DNA of 64,000 nt. Origin: Chryseobacterium jejuense. GTDB taxonomy: Bacteria; Bacteroidota; Bacteroidia; Flavobacteriales; Weeksellaceae. The notes under the pieces were generated by a model. That model did not search any database. It was not told the origin of the DNA and saw only the letters and a list, made by a program, of their open reading frames with translations. Location of the stretch: positions 1 through 64,000 of the forward strand of contig NZ_FNEG01000006.1 of assembly GCF_900100075.1 (NCBI RefSeq), written 5' to 3'. The translations under genes were made by a program, and so were the position numbers. Each line of letters opens with the position of its first letter. Position 1 is the stretch's first letter. This document shows, one piece after another, positions 18,724 to 28,045 of this stretch.

Positions 18724-20328
18724 CTAAAATCTACTCAGAATTCCCCAGTGGATCTTGATGTCATTAAATTTAAAAGGGTTTCCAAACTCATTACCATTTG
18801 ATAGCTGGAAACTCATCAATCCGATCGGAATGAAGAAGTTGAAACCGAGTCCCACACTGTAGAGCTTAGGTTTTACATTCAATGATTTATTATTGAGCTG
18901 TCCATATTGTCCAAAGAGGTCGAAGAAAGCCTGATTGCCGATGAGGTAACGGTATTCCAGACTTCCATAATAATAAAAGTCGGCGGCGAGGGAATTTTCA
19001 TTAAAGCCTCGCATAGAATTCCAGCCTCCAAAACGGTAAAGTTCGTTGGCAGAGAACTCAATTTTAGAATCCATCATAGCCCCTTCTGCTTTGATATTGA
19101 GGAAATGGTTTCCTGAAATATGGTAATTATGCTCTCCGGAAAAATAGAATTGGTTTTGGGCAGCTTTTATATTTCCTTTGGTGTAAGTTGTTGTTAAATA
19201 ATCGTATCCGGCATTGATTCTTGTTTTGTAAAGAAAAAGATCAATATCGGTAGGTTCAGTCATTTCAAACCAGATCCCGATCCCTTTTTTGTTATAGTCT
19301 TTTCCGATTGCATAAAGAGAATCTATAACGGTTGAGGTTTCTAATGTGGCACGGAGACCAATTTTGTTACGGTTATTGATATGGTAATAAAATGCAGGAA
19401 GGAATTTTACGTTCGCAAACGTAGAATCCTGTCTGTAGATATTCACCTTTGTATTCATCCCGACATTGGATTTAAAAAGATAAGGAATGTCTACCTGGAG
19501 GTCAAAGTTCTGTCCTTTATCGGGGTTTCTTTGCCAGTATAAATTAATGGTCTCGAAACCGTTGAACATATTTCTAAAATTCACATTCATGGTACCATTT
19601 AATGTGAACTTATCCGTTTTATCATTTCCAAATCCAATGACCCCATCAAAGGTATTGGTCTTTTTCTTCTGTAAAAACAGATAAATATTGGTGGAATCTT
19701 TAGTGAATAAGGTCTGTGGCTGCCGGTCCAGCATCACGAAAGGATGGCTTTGAAAATTTTTGTTGATGGCCAGCAGGTTTTTCTCATCGTAATTTTTTCC
19801 TTTGAATTCTTTTTCAAGATTTTTGATGAATCTTTTGGGAACTCTTTCGTATCCTTTTACAACAAATCCATTGATCGTTCTTTTATCATTTTTATTGATA
19901 TCAAGTTCTACAATTGGAAAACCATTTTTCTGACCTTTGTATTTGGATTTTATTCTGCTGAAAGAATAGCCGTCATCAATATAACTTTTATTGATACTTT
20001 TCTTGGTAGAATCTAGATTCTTTGTAAAAAAATCCTTCTGAATCTTTAGCTTTTGCACAATGGAATCAGAAAGGTTTACATAGGTTTCATTAAGGTTCTT
20101 TCCTTTGTCAAAGAAAATCTCTGTACTGTCACCTTTTACTTTTACATCCTTCAATTGAGTGAAGAAATAATTGTTTTGCGCTAAAGAATCCAGAAACTTT
20201 ACAGCAGAAGTAGAATCTTTTACCTTTTTCCTAACCTTGGTTTCTGTATCAATAAGCCAATACTGTTTTTTCTGCGCTTGTGTAAAAACGCAGAACAGGA
20301 CAAAAAATATTTTTAAAAATAACTTCAA
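18724..20328 (-). CDS. Omp85/BamA-like outer membrane protein
   Basis: About 534 residues using a TTG start at 20328, which gives a clean signal peptide (KLFLKIFFVLFCVFTQAQ). A longer frame opens 96 bp further upstream but begins with an implausible charged stretch and has no Met at all before the signal. After the signal come two or so POTRA-like segments (about 20-230, including GFVVKGYERVPKRFI). A 16-strand-type barrel follows, with the Omp85 loop-6 motif SMRGFNEN and an aromatic last residue (LSRF). It lacks the full five POTRAs of BamA, so it is an accessory Omp85 protein. The substrate is unknown. It lies 100 bp after the SDR gene on the same strand. Confidence 0.82.
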   Translation of the reverse strand: MKLFLKIFFVLFCVFTQAQKKQYWLIDTETKVRKKVKDSTSAVKFLDSLAQNNYFFTQLKDVKVKGDSTEIFFDKGKNLNETYVNLSDSIVQKLKIQKDFFTKNLDSTKKSINKSYIDDGYSFSRIKSKYKGQKNGFPIVELDINKNDKRTINGFVVKGYERVPKRFIKNLEKEFKGKNYDEKNLLAINKNFQSHPFVMLDRQPQTLFTKDSTNIYLFLQKKKTNTFDGVIGFGNDKTDKFTLNGTMNVNFRNMFNGFETINLYWQRNPDKGQNFDLQVDIPYLFKSNVGMNTKVNIYRQDSTFANVKFLPAFYYHINNRNKIGLRATLETSTVIDSLYAIGKDYNKKGIGIWFEMTEPTDIDLFLYKTRINAGYDYLTTTYTKGNIKAAQNQFYFSGEHNYHISGNHFLNIKAEGAMMDSKIEFSANELYRFGGWNSMRGFNENSLAADFYYYGSLEYRYLIGNQAFFDLFGQYGQLNNKSLNVKPKLYSVGLGFNFFIPIGLMSFQLSNGNEFGNPFKFNDIKIHWGILSRF

Positions 20329-20428
20329 TTGATGATTCCGAATATAAGTTGAAGGTTTGTGAAAAAATACAAAAGATTCTTCACTGCATTTTATTCTGTT
20401 CAGAATAACAATGCGTTCTATCAATCAA

Positions 20429-21223
20429 CTAGTTTTTATCCAGTTTATTATATTTCTTCATTAAATTCTCATAAGTTCCCTGTGGAAGAATCCATTTCAA
20501 AGGCACTCCGATTTTCTGCCCGAATTTACCAAAATAATAATGAGCTTTCCATTTATTCTTTCCTAAAAGTTTTTCAATGTATTCTGCTACTTCCAATGGC
20601 TCTGTTCCCTCATCAACATGGGAATTCATTAAAGCATAAACTTTATCAAAAACATTTTTATAAGGTTGGGAAACTTTAGCAATTACCCTGTTATCTGCAA
20701 TATTGGTTTTAATATCACCTAAATGCAGCGAGCATACCTCAATATTCCAGGGATACACTTCATACCTCATCGCTTCCGTTACTTTATCCAGAGCAGATTT
20801 GGATGCAGAGTAAAATCCACGGAATGGCAGTCCCATTTCACTTCCGATACTGGATACATTGATGATCTTTCCAAACTTATGCTCTCTCATTGTTGGAAGA
20901 ACGGCACTCATCATCTGAACAGGGCCGGCCAGATTAAGACTGAAAAGTTTAAGGATATCTTCTTTAGTAGAATCTTCTACAGCACCTACCATTCCCATTC
21001 CTGCATTATTGATAAGAACATCAATTCTGGTTTCGGTTTTCAGAACCTCAGCAATAGCATTCTGAACTGCGTTGTTGTCGGTAACATCAGTTGGAATAGA
21101 TCTGAAATATTGACTTTCTGTATGTTTTCGGCTTAAACCATAAACTTTGTGCCCTTTTTTACCGAAGTATTCAGCCAAAGCAAATCCAATTCCTGATGAG
21201 GTTCCTGTAATGATAATGGTCAT
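20429..21223 (-). CDS. SDR-family short-chain dehydrogenase/reductase
   Basis: 264 residues, the usual classical-SDR length. The NAD(P)-binding GTSSGIG motif is at 8-14, then NNAGMG, the catalytic Ser in NVSSIGS and the Y-x-x-x-K in YSASKSALDK. The protein is cytoplasmic with no signal. The last ~40 residues (KAHYYFGKFGQKIGVPLKWILPQ) are somewhat hydrophobic, as in SDRs acting on lipid or sterol-like substrates, but the substrate cannot be told. It is the first gene of a two-gene minus-strand group with the Omp85 protein; no functional link is evident. Confidence 0.9.
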   Translation of the reverse strand: MTIIITGTSSGIGFALAEYFGKKGHKVYGLSRKHTESQYFRSIPTDVTDNNAVQNAIAEVLKTETRIDVLINNAGMGMVGAVEDSTKEDILKLFSLNLAGPVQMMSAVLPTMREHKFGKIINVSSIGSEMGLPFRGFYSASKSALDKVTEAMRYEVYPWNIEVCSLHLGDIKTNIADNRVIAKVSQPYKNVFDKVYALMNSHVDEGTEPLEVAEYIEKLLGKNKWKAHYYFGKFGQKIGVPLKWILPQGTYENLMKKYNKLDKN

Positions 21224-21540
21224 TTAATTCGTACGATTTTATGAGTTTTATTTTTCCTATCCGTTAATAATCTGTGAGAAGGAAAATCTATTTTCAGCAA
21301 ATGTAAAAAAAGAAAAGGGAAGTATGTTATTTATTAGTCTGGAATACTTCTGTGGGAAAGATGTAAATCTGTTGTTTCATTATAGTCTATTGTCTCAGTT
21401 GGGTTATAAACTTAAAACAAAGTTAATATCAGTTATGAATAGAATAGCAATAGAATAATTATTTTATTCATTTATAGTGTTGGAAATAAGTGAAATAATT
21501 CCAGAGTAAGGAATCCAGAAGTGGGGAAAAACTAAAATTT
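21224..21540. other. Divergent intergenic region, no gene seen
   Basis: About 320 bp between the minus-strand SDR gene and the plus-strand susC promoter. It is A+T-rich with stops in all frames and no strong hairpin. It must contain the SDR promoter, which I cannot place confidently. Confidence 0.4.
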
Positions 21541-21598
21541 CTTAATAAATACATAAGGAAATCTTAATGTAACAGCGGGCAGGGCTGTTCTAATTTTG
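21541..21598 (+). promoter_or_regulatory. Promoter with Pho-box-like 11-bp repeats for SusCD pair 3 and phosphatase
   Basis: Half-sites CTTAAT (21541), CATAAG (21552) and CTTAAT (21563) start exactly 11 bp apart. The last starts 28 bp before a perfect -7 element TAATTTTG (21591-21598). There is no TTTG/TTG at the -33 position; the last half-site covers that zone, as expected of an activator-dependent PhoB-type promoter. Expected transcription start is about 21602-21605, followed by AAGGA (21611-21615) before the ATG at 21620. Confidence 0.68.
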
Positions 21599-21619
21599 CG
21601 TCTAATTAAAAAGGATGTC

Positions 21620-24508
21620 ATGAATGTATTTAAAATCCCTGTTTCGGTAACATACTTAACGGGTAGGGTATTACTTATTGGTGCAATTTCAGCTTCACCG
21701 ATGTTCCTCTCTCAAAAAAAAGACAGCTTAAAAGAAAAATCCATAGACGAGATTGTTGTTGTAGGATACGGAACACAGAAAAAAAGCAAGGTTTCCGGTG
21801 CTGTTGCGGAGGCTTCATTGGATAAACTTACTTCCAGATCTTTATCCGGAGTAGGAGAAGTTCTTCAGGGAAAAGCTCCCGGGGTAACTGTGGTGAACGA
21901 AGGTGGAGATCCTAATGGCTCACCTAAAGTAAATATCCGTGGTTTGGGAGGAATTAATGGGGAAACTCCTCTTTATGTTGTGGATGGGGTGGTTTTTAAC
22001 GGAACACCATCTATTAACCCTAATGACATTCAGGATATTTCTGTACTTAAAGATGCTTCTGCAGCCATTTACGGAGCAAGATCTTCTGGAGGTGTTATCC
22101 TGATTACGACTAAAAGAGGGAAAAAAGGAAATCTTACAGTAGATTTTGATGTAAAATACGGAATTAATCAAGCATGGAGGCTAAAAGAATCTTTAAATGC
22201 TGCCGAATTTCAGGATGTGATGTATCAGGCATTTAGCAATGCAGGTAAACTTTCAAACTTACCGAAGGCATTCAATCCTACTTTATATCCCGAAGGGAGA
22301 ATTACCAAGACAGACTGGATGAAGGAAATCTTCAGAACAGGATCCATTCAGGAATACAATATGAACCTTAGTGGTGGAAATGAGAAGTCCCGATACTTTG
22401 TAGGGATGAACCACAGAAGCCTTGAAGGTATTCTTTTAAATACACAGGCAAAGCGATACAACTTCAGAGTTAATTCTGAACATAAAGTAAAAGATTGGTT
22501 AACTATTGGAGAAAATATGTACTATAATTACTCTGATGGAAATACAGCTGAGACCAAAAGCGGTTACACTGGAGCTTTAGTGGCAGCAATGTATTATCCA
22601 CCCAATGTTCCCGTTTATACACCATCAGGAGCTTTTTCAGGATTGCCGATTGATGTGGCAGGCGGATATGGAGATATGATTAATCCTGTAGCCTATCTTA
22701 AAAGAATTAACATAAGAAACCCTACTCATGAGATCTTAATTAATCCTTATGCAGAAATTACTTTAGCAAAAGATTTAAAATTCAGATCCAACTTTTCACA
22801 AACCTTTAAACTGGGAAATGTAAAGAACTTTACATACAGGGTTCTTGAGATCGGAAAGATCTTTGATGCCAATAATCTGGAATACCAATCCAATAATTCA
22901 TCTACTGCTTTGGCAGAACAGCTCCTAACCTATAAAATTGCTGCAGGTAAGCATAATTTTGATTTCCTTGGTGGTTTTACTTTTCAGAAAACCATTGAAG
23001 AAGGATTCTTGGCAAAATCTTATGATTTCAGAAGTGAGGCTGAGGTTTTCCAACATTTGCAGAATGCAGCAGATACCAACAGAGAAGTTTCCAGCTACAA
23101 ATACAAACAGGCTTTGGTCTCTTACCTAGCAAGAGTAAACTATGACTATGCCGGAAAATATATTGTGAGCGTATTGGGAAGAAGAGACGGATCTTCTTTG
23201 GTCGCCAAACAGAATCGTTTTGCGAACTACTATGCCCTTTCCGGAGCATGGGTTGTTTCTAAAGAAAACTTTATGCAGGATATTTCATGGCTTTCAAGCT
23301 TGAAATTAAGAGGAAGTTATGGTATTCTGGGAAATCTTGGAGGAATTTCTCCGCAGGCTGTAAACCCATTAATGACCAGAGATAACAATATTATTTTCGG
23401 ACAGGATCCTTCTCAGAATATTGCTTATTATGCCACTACACGTCCTAATCCTAATCTGAAATGGGGGAAATCTGAGCAAACCAACTTTGGGGTAGATGCT
23501 TCATTCCTTCAAAACAGCCTTGCCGTACAGTTCGATTACTTTGTGAAAAATTCCAAAGATCAGATCTTCAAAGTAAGCTTACCAAGTACATCCACTTATA
23601 ACGATCAGTACGTAAATGCAGGATTATTTCAGGATAAAGGATATGAATTAGGAATCAATTATAACAGTAAAAGAACCGGAGATTTTACCTACTCTATCGG
23701 AGCAACTTTTAGTCAACTAAAAAATACGGTGAAACAGTTGGCAGATGTAGATGAAATATTTGTGAATGACAATGGTGTAAGAGGAGTATTGAAGCCTACT
23801 CGTGTGAAAATCGGAGATCCGCTCTATTCTTTCTATGGCTATAAAACAGACGGAATATTCCAGTCAGAGGCGGAAATTAAAAATTATAAAGATGCAAACG
23901 GCCAGATGATTCAGCCGAATGCTAAGCCAGGAGATATTAAATTCCTTAAAAAAGAAGGAAATACAGGAACTCTTAATAATAATGATTTTGTAAATCTTGG
24001 AAGTCCATATCCTAAGTTTTCTTACGGATTCTCTTATAATATGACATGGAAAAATTTTGACCTGAATCTATTCTTCCAGGGAGTATATGGAAATAAAATT
24101 TTCAACGGATTTAAGTTCATTTCTATGAACCCGGGAGGAACAGGGCAGAACTACAATATGGAAAGAGATATTCTTAATGCATGGACACCACAAAACACCA
24201 ATACCAATATTCCAAGACTGGCACAGGGAGATCCAAGCGGTAACTATTCTAAAGTATCAGATTTCTATATAGAGGATGGGTCTTATTTAAGACTTAAAAA
24301 CCTTACCATCGGGTATTCATTACCAAAGGAACTTTACAGAAAACTGGATGTGAATAAGGTAAGAATTTATATAACCACGAACAATTTATTCACCATTACA
24401 AAATATACAGGTTTTGACCCTGAAGTGGGAATGAATTCTTATGGAGTAGATACCGGTAGATATCCTCAGGCCCGTTCATTCATATTCGGAGTGGAATTAG
24501 GATTATAA
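21620..24508 (+). CDS. SusC/RagA family TonB-linked outer membrane transporter (pair 3)
   Basis: 962 residues from the ATG at 21620. A TTG at 21596 would add eight residues but lies inside the -7 element TAATTTTG, whereas AAGGA stands just before the ATG. The signal is of unusual form (KIPVSVTYLTGRVLLIGAISASPMF), then KKDSLKEKSIDEIVVVGYGTQKK gives the TonB box directly, without a carboxypeptidase-regulatory-like domain. Plug motifs are LYVVDGVVF, ISVLKDASAAIYGARS and GVILITTKRGKK. The barrel ends FIFGVELGL. It is first in susC-susD-phosphatase, so the imported compound may be a phosphoester or its dephosphorylated product (inference). Confidence 0.93.
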   Translation: MNVFKIPVSVTYLTGRVLLIGAISASPMFLSQKKDSLKEKSIDEIVVVGYGTQKKSKVSGAVAEASLDKLTSRSLSGVGEVLQGKAPGVTVVNEGGDPNGSPKVNIRGLGGINGETPLYVVDGVVFNGTPSINPNDIQDISVLKDASAAIYGARSSGGVILITTKRGKKGNLTVDFDVKYGINQAWRLKESLNAAEFQDVMYQAFSNAGKLSNLPKAFNPTLYPEGRITKTDWMKEIFRTGSIQEYNMNLSGGNEKSRYFVGMNHRSLEGILLNTQAKRYNFRVNSEHKVKDWLTIGENMYYNYSDGNTAETKSGYTGALVAAMYYPPNVPVYTPSGAFSGLPIDVAGGYGDMINPVAYLKRINIRNPTHEILINPYAEITLAKDLKFRSNFSQTFKLGNVKNFTYRVLEIGKIFDANNLEYQSNNSSTALAEQLLTYKIAAGKHNFDFLGGFTFQKTIEEGFLAKSYDFRSEAEVFQHLQNAADTNREVSSYKYKQALVSYLARVNYDYAGKYIVSVLGRRDGSSLVAKQNRFANYYALSGAWVVSKENFMQDISWLSSLKLRGSYGILGNLGGISPQAVNPLMTRDNNIIFGQDPSQNIAYYATTRPNPNLKWGKSEQTNFGVDASFLQNSLAVQFDYFVKNSKDQIFKVSLPSTSTYNDQYVNAGLFQDKGYELGINYNSKRTGDFTYSIGATFSQLKNTVKQLADVDEIFVNDNGVRGVLKPTRVKIGDPLYSFYGYKTDGIFQSEAEIKNYKDANGQMIQPNAKPGDIKFLKKEGNTGTLNNNDFVNLGSPYPKFSYGFSYNMTWKNFDLNLFFQGVYGNKIFNGFKFISMNPGGTGQNYNMERDILNAWTPQNTNTNIPRLAQGDPSGNYSKVSDFYIEDGSYLRLKNLTIGYSLPKELYRKLDVNKVRIYITTNNLFTITKYTGFDPEVGMNSYGVDTGRYPQARSFIFGVELGL

Positions 24509-24532
24509 TTTAAAATCAAAAAAAGTAAAAAA

Positions 24533-26041
24533 ATGAAATTTTTCAATAAAATATTTTTAGTCTCAGGAATATCCGCAATGCTTTTGTCATGTACAGGAGA
24601 ATTGGATATTCAGCCAGAAGGAACACCTACAGAAGCCAGTTTCTGGAAATCGGAGAATGATCTTATTACAGGAGCAAATGCAATGTATAAACCTTTATAT
24701 GATAGTGAGTTTTATGGAAGAGGGCTTTTCTGGCTTATCAATGCGAGTGATGATATGGTTACTGGAAGAATAAGAGGTGAAGCAGACAATGCTAAAAATT
24801 TCAGCAGCAACTATATTGCAGCAGGTGATCTTGAAACCCAATGGAATAGAAGATACAACGTAATCGGAGTAGCTAACCGTGTAATCCGTAATATAGATAA
24901 TATCCAGACTTCTACGGCTATTAAAAACCAATATCTGGGAGAAGCTTTATTCATGAGCAGTAGAATGTATTTTGAGTTAGCCTCTAACTATGGTAATGAA
25001 AAAGCTGGAATTCCAATTATAGACCGTACGAAAGAACCGGATCCAAACCCAATTCCAAGAGCGGCGAATGTTAAGATGAATTACGACTATATCGTGGCCG
25101 ATCTGAAAAAAGCAGCAGAATTATTGCCAAGCCAGGCAGAACTTCCTGCAAAAGAATATGGAAGGCCACATAAAGCCGCTGCATGGGCATTGTTAGCTAA
25201 AGTATATCTGTTTATGAAAGATTGGAATAATGCAGAATACTGGGCTAATGAAGTGATGACAAAAGGAAACAGAAATCTTCTGAGTAATTATGCAGATGTT
25301 TTCAAGGCTGAAAATAACTTCAGTACAGAATATATTTGGTCCGTTTCCAGTACTCCTAAATTTACAGGGATTGGAAGTATCCTTCCTGGGGTTATGCTTG
25401 AAAATAAAGGTTGGGGAGATTATAACGGTTGGGGGTATTTCCAGCCAACAAAAGAATTGTATGATGAGTTTGAAGCCGGAGATCTTAGGAGAAATGTAAC
25501 GATTCTTAAAGAGGGAGACCAGTTTACTTTTAATGGAACGGTAAGAACTTATAGTACATCAAATTCTGTTACAAAAGCTCAGTTTAATAAGTATATGGAT
25601 CCTTTTAAATACCCATTGAAGTCAGGTCATGTTAATGGAAATGGAGATTATCCTTGTACAGATCTTGCTGTTCCGATTATGCGTTATGCTGAGGTAATCC
25701 TTATTAAGGCTGAGGCTTTAATGATGCAGGGTAAACCAGCAGATACGGAAATCAATATGATCCGAAAACGTGCAGGATTAGCACCCAAAACAGGATGTAC
25801 ATTGGCCGATCTTAAACATGAAAGACGTTGCGAACTAGCAGGTGAGTGGGCAGACAGACACAGAGACCTTGTTCGTTGGGGAGATGCACAGACAACTTAT
25901 GCCAAAGCACTTCATGGAATGGAAGGAAATGAGGTTTGGGCACCAAGAAACTTCAATCCGGCTGTTCATAATGTTTGGGCAGTTCCACAGGCTGAGATTG
26001 TGAACAGCCACGGTGTTATTAAACAAAACGAAGGTTGGTAA
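24533..26041 (+). CDS. SusD/RagB family nutrient-binding lipoprotein (pair 3)
   Basis: 502 residues of the classical SusD type. Lipobox LLSC, then TGELDIQPEGTPTEASFW (family pattern: 'P.....T.....F....D'). TPR-like helices follow, and the C-terminal RagB/SusD signature EVILIKAEALM, INMIRKRAG, ELAGEWADRHRDLVRWG, ending VPQAEIVNSHGVIKQNEGW. It follows susC by 24 bp. A terminator-like hairpin 25 bp after its stop separates it from the phosphatase gene. It differs from the SusD proteins of pairs 1 and 2, so the pairs were acquired independently and are not simple local duplicates. Confidence 0.94.
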   Translation: MKFFNKIFLVSGISAMLLSCTGELDIQPEGTPTEASFWKSENDLITGANAMYKPLYDSEFYGRGLFWLINASDDMVTGRIRGEADNAKNFSSNYIAAGDLETQWNRRYNVIGVANRVIRNIDNIQTSTAIKNQYLGEALFMSSRMYFELASNYGNEKAGIPIIDRTKEPDPNPIPRAANVKMNYDYIVADLKKAAELLPSQAELPAKEYGRPHKAAAWALLAKVYLFMKDWNNAEYWANEVMTKGNRNLLSNYADVFKAENNFSTEYIWSVSSTPKFTGIGSILPGVMLENKGWGDYNGWGYFQPTKELYDEFEAGDLRRNVTILKEGDQFTFNGTVRTYSTSNSVTKAQFNKYMDPFKYPLKSGHVNGNGDYPCTDLAVPIMRYAEVILIKAEALMMQGKPADTEINMIRKRAGLAPKTGCTLADLKHERRCELAGEWADRHRDLVRWGDAQTTYAKALHGMEGNEVWAPRNFNPAVHNVWAVPQAEIVNSHGVIKQNEGW

Positions 26042-26065
26042 AATTGTAACCTTATCTATTATCTA

Positions 26066-26106
26066 CTATATCATTGCAGGAATTCTGTGATGATATAGTC
26101 TTTTTT
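26066..26106 (+). terminator. Terminator-like hairpin between susD and phosphatase genes
   Basis: CTATATCAT / ATGATATAG form a perfect 9-bp stem with an inner CAG/CTG pairing, followed by TCTTTTTT. It should reduce read-through from susCD into the phosphatase gene, setting SusCD above enzyme expression. Full termination is possible, but no clear promoter is seen in the 58 bp before the phosphatase start. Confidence 0.75.
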
Positions 26107-26164
26107 AAAGGGTGATGGAATGTTGATGACTCTATCAGCCTACAAAAACCATAAAAATTTACGA

Positions 26165-27991
26165 ATGAAATTATCAAAAATATTGGGTTTGCTGGCCCTT
26201 GCCGTTTTTTCTGAAAATCAAGCGCAGAATTATCTGAAGTATAATGTAGGGAATGCCCATTCACATAATGATTATATGCAGGAAATTCCTTTTTGGCAGG
26301 CCTATTATGCCAATTTTGGGTCCATTGAGGCAGATGTTTTTCTGGTGAAGGGTAAACTTTGGGTAGCCCATACGGAAAAGGAGCTTTCTGCAGACCGAAC
26401 ACTGGAAAATCTTTATCTGGACAATATTTCAAAGCAGATAAAACTGAATAAAGGGAATATCTATAAGGATACAAATAAAAAGTTACAACTGCTAATCGAT
26501 ATTAAGCAGGATTATAAGACAACACTGACGGCATTAGTCAATACCTTGAAAAAATATCCTGAAATTACAGGGAACTCAGGAGTGAAAATTGTAATTACAG
26601 GTGGAAGACCTCAGCCGGCTGATTTTAAAAACTATCCCAATTATCTTTATTTCGATGGAGATCTGAGCAAAGACTATTCTTCCGATCAGCTAAAAAGAAT
26701 TGGAATGTTCAGTGCAGATTTACCGGAACTGGTAAAATGGAACGGGAAAGGAATTCCGAGAGATGAAGAAACAGAGAAAATCAAAAAAGCGGTAGATAAA
26801 GCGCATGCCCAACAAAAGCCAATGCGTTTCTATGGTGCTCCTGATTTTCCTAATGCCTGGGTAAATCTGATGGACATGGGTGTAGATTATATTAATACCG
26901 ATCATATTCCGGATCTTAAAAAGTTCATGAATACCATTCCAAAGAATTTCTATAAAAATTCCAAAGAATATACTACCTATACACCCACGTATAAAACGGA
27001 TGGTATCAGCAAAAAAGTAAAAAATGTAATCCTTTTGATTCCGGATGGCACTTCTTTACCACAATATTATGCTGCTTTTACAGCCAATAAAGGAAAGCTG
27101 AATGTATTTAATATGAAGTCTACAGGATTATCCAAAACCAATTCGTCCAATGCTTATGTTACTGATTCAGCACCGGGATCTACTGCATTTGCAACAGGGG
27201 TGAAAACTAAAAATACATTTGTAGGTGTGGATGGAGCCGGTAAAGCTATTGCACAGATTCCTGATATTATTGCTGCTAAAGGATTAGTCTCAGGATTAAT
27301 TTCTACTGGTGATGTTACAGATGCAACTCCGGCAGACTTTTACGCTCATTCTGATAATAGGAACAGTTCTGAACCTATTCTGAAAGATTTCGCTGCTTCT
27401 AAAGCTAAAATTCTCATTGGAGGCCCAACCAGTGGATTGACACAGGAAACTGAACAGAAACTGAAAGAAGCAAAAGTAGATATATATCACAGCCTGAAAT
27501 CTGCAGAGAAACTGAATAACAGAACACTGATTATTGATCCTCTGGCTTCACAGAGAATAACCAACGGAAGAGGAAATTGGCTTGCTGATGCTTTCGATCT
27601 AACTTTAAATGATCTGAAAAATAATAAAAAAGGATTCTTTATGATGGTGGAAGCTTCCCAAACCGATGGCGGCGGACACAGCAACAATATAGAACAATTG
27701 GTTACCGAATTACTGGACTTCGATCATGTGGTTGGAAAAGCAATGAAATTTGCCGATGAAAATAAAGAAACACTGGTTGTGGTGGTAGGAGATCACGAAA
27801 CCGGTGGTTTAACGCTTTTGGATGGAAGTTTGAAAGACGGCTGGGTATTCGGGAATTTCAGTACCAATGATCACACCTCTATCCCGTCAAGTGTTTTTGC
27901 CTACGGTCCAAATTCCAAAGAGTTTACAGGACTGTTTGAAAATACAGAAATTTTCAACAAAATTATGGCAGCTTACGGTATTGAAAAATAG
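26165..27991 (+). CDS. Fused phosphodiesterase-like/alkaline phosphatase, secreted
   Basis: 608 residues from the ATG at 26165; this start gives the signal peptide MKLSKILGLLALAVFSENQAQ. Residues about 25-275 resemble the PI-PLC/GDPD-like TIM-barrel group (NAHSHNDY, IEADVFLVKGKLWVAHT, VKIVITGGRPQP, YINTDHIPDL). Residues about 290-608 are an alkaline phosphatase: VILLIPDGTS, nucleophile Ser335 in TDSAPGSTAFATG, DATPADFYAHSDNR, E496/TDGGGH and GDHETGG (D543, H544). The fusion could cleave a phosphodiester and then strip the phosphate in one polypeptide. It lies behind SusCD pair 3 and under the same Pho-like promoter. Whether the N-terminal domain is catalytic is uncertain. Confidence 0.9.
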   Translation: MKLSKILGLLALAVFSENQAQNYLKYNVGNAHSHNDYMQEIPFWQAYYANFGSIEADVFLVKGKLWVAHTEKELSADRTLENLYLDNISKQIKLNKGNIYKDTNKKLQLLIDIKQDYKTTLTALVNTLKKYPEITGNSGVKIVITGGRPQPADFKNYPNYLYFDGDLSKDYSSDQLKRIGMFSADLPELVKWNGKGIPRDEETEKIKKAVDKAHAQQKPMRFYGAPDFPNAWVNLMDMGVDYINTDHIPDLKKFMNTIPKNFYKNSKEYTTYTPTYKTDGISKKVKNVILLIPDGTSLPQYYAAFTANKGKLNVFNMKSTGLSKTNSSNAYVTDSAPGSTAFATGVKTKNTFVGVDGAGKAIAQIPDIIAAKGLVSGLISTGDVTDATPADFYAHSDNRNSSEPILKDFAASKAKILIGGPTSGLTQETEQKLKEAKVDIYHSLKSAEKLNNRTLIIDPLASQRITNGRGNWLADAFDLTLNDLKNNKKGFFMMVEASQTDGGGHSNNIEQLVTELLDFDHVVGKAMKFADENKETLVVVVGDHETGGLTLLDGSLKDGWVFGNFSTNDHTSIPSSVFAYGPNSKEFTGLFENTEIFNKIMAAYGIEK

Positions 27992-28015
27992 TTGAATACC
28001 TATTCTTCCTAATAC

Positions 28016-28045
28016 ATGTCGTCTTTATAAAGGCGACATTTTTAT
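28016..28045 (+). terminator. Terminator of the phosphatase gene
   Basis: ATGTCG-TCTTTATAAAGG-CGACAT folds into a 24-nt hairpin followed by TTTTT, 25 bp after the stop codon at 27991. Confidence 0.88.

Noticed and set aside
26052..26474. Long open frame on the minus strand (140 codons) opposite the start of the phosphatase gene
   Set aside because: It lies antisense to the signal peptide and N-terminal domain of a well-supported gene and has no recognisable protein features.
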